From: an uncultured Oscillospiraceae bacterium
Lineage (GTDB): Bacteria > Bacillota > Clostridia > Oscillospirales > Oscillospiraceae
NCBI GenBank assembly: GCA_900752445.1
Contig: CAADVN010000081.1
Coordinates: forward strand, 1-8,029
Direction of reading: 5' to 3'
DNA: 8,029 nucleotides
This document shows positions 5,604 to 8,029 of the stretch, in pieces. The stretch's first letter is position 1. Each line of letters opens with the position of its first letter. The notes under the pieces were generated by a model. The model was not told where the DNA came from, did no database searches, and saw only the letters and a list, made by a program, of their open reading frames with translations. A program made the position numbers and the translations under genes.

Positions 5604-6995
5604 TTACGATTTTGGCTGCTTTTTAACGGTCATGCCCGTCTTCCTCAGCACGTGCAGAAGCAGCGGCACGCAAATGGCTATGGCGATGAGCTCGGCTATC
5701 GGGAAAGAGAGCCAGACGTTGCTCAGCTTGCCGGTGAGGGACATGAGATAGGCAACAGGTATGAGCACCAGCAGCTGGCGCGCTGCTGAGATGTACAGGC
5801 TGTACATGCCGTAGCCAAATGCCTGACAGGACGAGCTGCATATGATGTTCACGCCGGCCAGCAAAAAGCAGGTGCTGACAATGCGAAGCGCGGGCACACC
5901 GATACTGAGCATGTTCTCAGAGGCGTCGAAGAACAGCAGCAGCTTGTCGGGCACAAGCTGAAACACTATGAAGCCGATTGCCATGAGGCCCGTGGCGTAT
6001 ACCATGCTGAGCTTAATGGTCTTATGTATGCGTTCGGGCTTGCGTGCGCCATAGTTGTAGCCTATGATTGGCACCATGCCGTTGTTGAGGCCGAAAACAG
6101 GCATGAACACAAAGCTCTGGAGCTTGAAGTACGCGCCAAATACCGTCGCCGCAGTGGAGACAAAGGTAGTGAGTATCCGGTTCATGAAGAAGGTCATGAC
6201 CGAGGATATGGAACTCATAACTATGCTCGGTATGCTTATGCGCGAGATGGCGGCAATCGATACCCAGGCAGGTTTTGCGCCCGCCAGGCTTATCTCGACG
6301 TTTTTATACTTATTTATAAAGAAAGCGACTATAGCGGCGATGATCTGGCCGCCGACGGTGGCCCAGGCCGCGCCGGCGATGCCGAGCGCCGGGAATCCGA
6401 GCAGGCCGAAGATGAGGATCGGGTCGAAAATGATATTGAGTATAGCGCCTATGAGCTGGGTCACCATGGAGAGTGTTGTCCGGCCTGTCGATTGCAGTAT
6501 GCGCTCGAAGGTTATCTCCGCGAATACGCCAAAGGAAAGGATTAGCACTATGCGCAGATAATCCACGCCGTAAGCTATTATCTCGGCTGCATCCTCCGCC
6601 GGCACCTCAGAGCTTATCTGGGCGCGCATAAAGGTCTCTGTGAAAAAAAGTCCGAGGATGAGGAACACGACATAGCTTGCTGCCTCGAGCACCATACCGC
6701 TCACGGCGATGCGGCTGGCGTGCGCGGGGTCCTTTTCGCCGAGCGCGCGGCTCATGAGTGCATTGATACCTACGCCGAAGCCAACCGCGAAGGCGATGAG
6801 GAGGTTCTGCATGGGGAACGCCAGCGATACAGCGGTAAGGGCGTTTTCACTTATTCTGGACACAAATACGCTGTCCACGACATTGTAAAGTGCCTGAACG
6901 AGCATTGAGATCATCATAGGCACGGCCATGGACAGCAAGAGCTTGTTTACGGGCATTACGCCCATTTTGTTTTCTTCAATCTGCTGGTTTTCCAA
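5604..6995 (-). CDS. MATE family multidrug/metabolite exporter
   Basis: 463 residues, the usual MATE length, with about 12 transmembrane helices in two six-helix repeats. The N terminus shows the family pattern: NKMGVMPVNKLLLSMAVPMM, with P26 in helix 1 and LYNVVDSVFVSRI ending it (D41). Repeat 2 starts near residue 245 (ISRISIPSIVMSSISSVMTF) and contains FGLNNGMVPIIGYNYGARKPER, a conserved loop of MepA/DinF-like members. Such proteins export cationic drugs or metabolites using Na+ or H+ gradients; the substrate here cannot be told. The TTG start at 6995 has AAAGGA about 9 nt upstream and gives the short charged N tail seen in relatives; ATGs at codons 11 and 14 are alternatives. It is monocistronic, with its own promoter and a hairpin downstream at 5356-5388. 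Confidence 0.95.
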   Translation of the reverse strand: MENQQIEENKMGVMPVNKLLLSMAVPMMISMLVQALYNVVDSVFVSRISENALTAVSLAFPMQNLLIAFAVGFGVGINALMSRALGEKDPAHASRIAVSGMVLEAASYVVFLILGLFFTETFMRAQISSEVPAEDAAEIIAYGVDYLRIVLILSFGVFAEITFERILQSTGRTTLSMVTQLIGAILNIIFDPILIFGLLGFPALGIAGAAWATVGGQIIAAIVAFFINKYKNVEISLAGAKPAWVSIAAISRISIPSIVMSSISSVMTFFMNRILTTFVSTAATVFGAYFKLQSFVFMPVFGLNNGMVPIIGYNYGARKPERIHKTIKLSMVYATGLMAIGFIVFQLVPDKLLLFFDASENMLSIGVPALRIVSTCFLLAGVNIICSSSCQAFGYGMYSLYISAARQLLVLIPVAYLMSLTGKLSNVWLSFPIAELIAIAICVPLLLHVLRKTGMTVKKQPKS

Positions 6996-7027
6996 ATAAA
7001 TCTATCCTTTATGTAATATTTATATAC

Positions 7028-7056
7028 AGTTTAACTCAGGCCAATACCAATGTCAA
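7028..7056 (-). promoter_or_regulatory. Sigma-A-type promoter of the MATE gene
   Basis: On the minus strand, TTGACA (7056-7051, perfect consensus) and TAAACT (7033-7028) are separated by 17 nt. The -10 lies about 32 nt before the TTG start. The -35 begins just after the SASP-remnant terminator, so the two units are separated cleanly. Confidence 0.8.
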
Positions 7057-7062
7057 GCGCAC

Positions 7063-7091
7063 AAAAGCCGTCCCGGACAGGGACGGCTTTT
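7063..7091 (-). terminator. Rho-independent terminator after the SASP remnant
   Basis: A perfect 12 bp inverted repeat, AAAAGCCGTCCC (7063-7074) and GGGACGGCTTTT (7080-7091), has a 5 nt loop. Its minus-strand 3' arm ends in TTTT. It lies 18 bp after the SASP stop codon. Confidence 0.8.
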
Positions 7092-7108
7092 GCGTTCGCT
7101 CAAAGAGC

Positions 7109-7219
7109 TTACTTCATGCCGTTCTCGTAGGCCTCGATCATCTTCTTGACCATCTGGCCGCCGACGGAACCGGCCTGGCGGCTCGTGAGGTCGCCGTTGT
7201 AGCCCTGCTTCAGATTCAC
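7109..7219 (-). pseudogene. Alpha/beta-type small acid-soluble spore protein, 3' half only
   Basis: Intact alpha/beta SASPs are about 60-70 residues; they coat and protect DNA in spores and are degraded by the GPR protease at germination. The frame encodes GVNLKQGYNGDLTSRQAGSV followed by GGQMVKKMIEAYENGMK, the family's conserved C-terminal half (TSRxAGSVGGxMVKKMI). Upstream, only KEVG before GVN still looks SASP-like. A TGA closes the frame at 7247-7249, so the N-terminal helix and the usual GPR site (EVAxE-like) are missing. A GTG at 7219 with AAAGGAGG 5 nt upstream could start a 36-residue peptide, but that ribosome binding site is also the KEV codons of the original gene. The recombinase gene ends about 40 bp upstream, so I read this as a gene cut by an integrated element. 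Confidence 0.82.
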
Positions 7220-7261
7220 GCCGACCTCCTTTGGCGTTTTTTCACCTCAAAACTTCTGCTT
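7217..7261 (-). mobile_element. Probable end (attachment junction) of an integrative element inside the SASP gene
   Basis: Between the recombinase stop and the first SASP-like codons lie only about 30-40 bp. SASP similarity begins near AAGGAGGTCGGCGTG. Large serine recombinase genes commonly sit beside the end of their element, so the crossover core should be here, most likely around 7230-7247. The exact core cannot be fixed without the other junction, which would carry the SASP 5' half beyond 8029. Confidence 0.55.
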
Positions 7262-8029
7262 CAAGCCCCTTTGGACAGTTCCTTTGTATCCACTTCCCTT
7301 TCGGGGCTTTCGTCAAGCTCTCCTATAAAACGGTAATATATCTTTATGCTCTGCCTGTAGCTCTGTTTATGGCTCGTCATGCGTTTGCCTTCGGGCAGGA
7401 GCTTCGGGCCTATCTCGATGCGCTCTATGAAGGTGTGGAGGATTTCCCGGTCCAGCTTCTCGATATGCGTGTACTTCTTCGCAAGCTCGAAGAACTCCGT
7501 GTAGGCGTCCCGCACTTTTTCTGATTCCAAACGGCCGGATTTGAGCTCCGCCGACCTGCGGTTCAGCTCCTTCATCTCGTCCGAGAGCTTCCTTGCCATG
7601 CTCTCGAGCTGCTCGTCGCTCAGGATACCGGAGGCGTTGTCGCGGTACATCCGCTCCAGCATTCGGCCCGAGTTTTCAAGCTGCTTTTCAATAAGTCTCA
7701 GCTGCTTAGGCACGTCCGCCTCGCCGGAGAGCTCCCGGGCGCGCTCTACGGCCTGGCGCGTTATCTCCTCCGTCTCCTCCACGCTGAACCTTATCAGCTT
7801 TTCCAGGTCACGCCGGACTATCTCCACGAGGTCGTCATAGCGTATCCTTGCGCCCGCCTCGCAGCGGTGCGTCGAGCGTGATGAGAGGTTGTTGCCCACG
7901 AGATCCCAGTATTTCTCCCGTTCGCCCTTGTAAACAGAGCCGCCGGAGCACATCGCCGCGCCGCAGCTCGCGCAGTAGGCCACGCCGCCGAAGATACTGT
8001 GGGGAAAGGCCGGGTTTGCGGCGTTGGAC
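7261..8029 (-). CDS. Large serine recombinase (TndX/TnpX-like), C-terminal part; gene enters from the right edge
   Basis: The 255 visible residues are the C-terminal half of a large serine recombinase, which integrates or excises mobile elements by double-strand exchange through a Ser-DNA bond. The catalytic domain lies outside. HSIFGGVAYCASCGAAM (visible residues 10-26) begins the zinc-ribbon domain, with C19 and C22. RSTHRCEAGARIRYDDLVEI (51-70) follows, with C56. A long coiled coil spans about 85-190. The end (IEKLDREILHTFIERIEIG, then SIKIYYRFIGELD) matches the DUF4368-type C terminus. The GTG at 7983 is internal, since the frame continues to the edge without a stop. At the position where relatives carry a third Cys (YLxC) this protein reads DLVG, so a zinc ligand may be lost. 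It stops next to the broken SASP gene. Confidence 0.9.
   Translation of the reverse strand, partial: SNAANPAFPHSIFGGVAYCASCGAAMCSGGSVYKGEREKYWDLVGNNLSSRSTHRCEAGARIRYDDLVEIVRRDLEKLIRFSVEETEEITRQAVERARELSGEADVPKQLRLIEKQLENSGRMLERMYRDNASGILSDEQLESMARKLSDEMKELNRRSAELKSGRLESEKVRDAYTEFFELAKKYTHIEKLDREILHTFIERIEIGPKLLPEGKRMTSHKQSYRQSIKIYYRFIGELDESPEREVDTKELSKGA

Noticed and set aside
7217..7219. The 36-residue SASP fragment as a normal, complete gene
   Set aside because: It lacks the N-terminal half shared by alpha/beta SASPs, and its apparent ribosome binding site coincides with original coding codons; expression of the short peptide cannot be excluded.

Overview
The window reads as chromosomal DNA of a GC-rich, spore-forming Clostridia bacterium (Oscillospiraceae or a relative is my guess). 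The reasons are a small acid-soluble spore protein (SASP) remnant, AGGAGG-type ribosome binding sites, good sigma-A promoters, frequent TTG/GTG starts, and a DUF5685/J-domain/zinc-ribbon gene set typical of gut Clostridia. All confidently called genes lie on the minus strand, so transcription runs from high to low coordinates.

Right end (about 7220-8029): the C-terminal 255 residues of a large serine recombinase run in from beyond the window. The gene stops about 40 bp short of a SASP gene that has only its 3' half. This looks like the end of an integrative element that entered the SASP gene. A terminator follows the remnant, then a clear promoter for a MATE-family exporter (5604-6995).

Middle (5182-5603): a roughly 420 bp gap holds a strong hairpin (5356-5388), a sigma-A promoter, and a leader of about 120 nt. 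The leader contains a possible 35-codon ORF and a second GC-rich hairpin, and its ORF stop overlaps the start of a CNNM/CorC-like (DUF21 + CBS) membrane protein gene. That protein lacks the usual C-terminal CorC_HlyC domain. A plus-strand 56-codon ORF with a good ribosome binding site also sits in the gap; I do not recognise it.

Left half (1-4048): six genes are packed with a 6 bp gap or overlapping ends: zinc-ribbon membrane protein, DUF5685 protein, J-domain/TPR protein, larE, larB, larC (3' end beyond the window). The last three make the nickel-pincer nucleotide (NPN) cofactor of lactate racemase and related LarA-type enzymes: LarB carboxylates and hydrolyses nicotinic acid adenine dinucleotide, LarE adds sulfur, LarC inserts nickel. 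LarE has the three-cysteine arrangement linked to an iron-sulfur cluster and catalytic sulfur transfer. No larA is visible. The overlaps suggest that the poorly understood J-domain/DUF5685/zinc-ribbon genes and the NPN pathway are made from one transcript.

The points most worth checking are the element-SASP junction, the leader ORF/hairpin before the CNNM-like gene, the odd Ala/Gly/Pro-rich stretch in LarC, and the coupling of the chaperone-like module to NPN synthesis.
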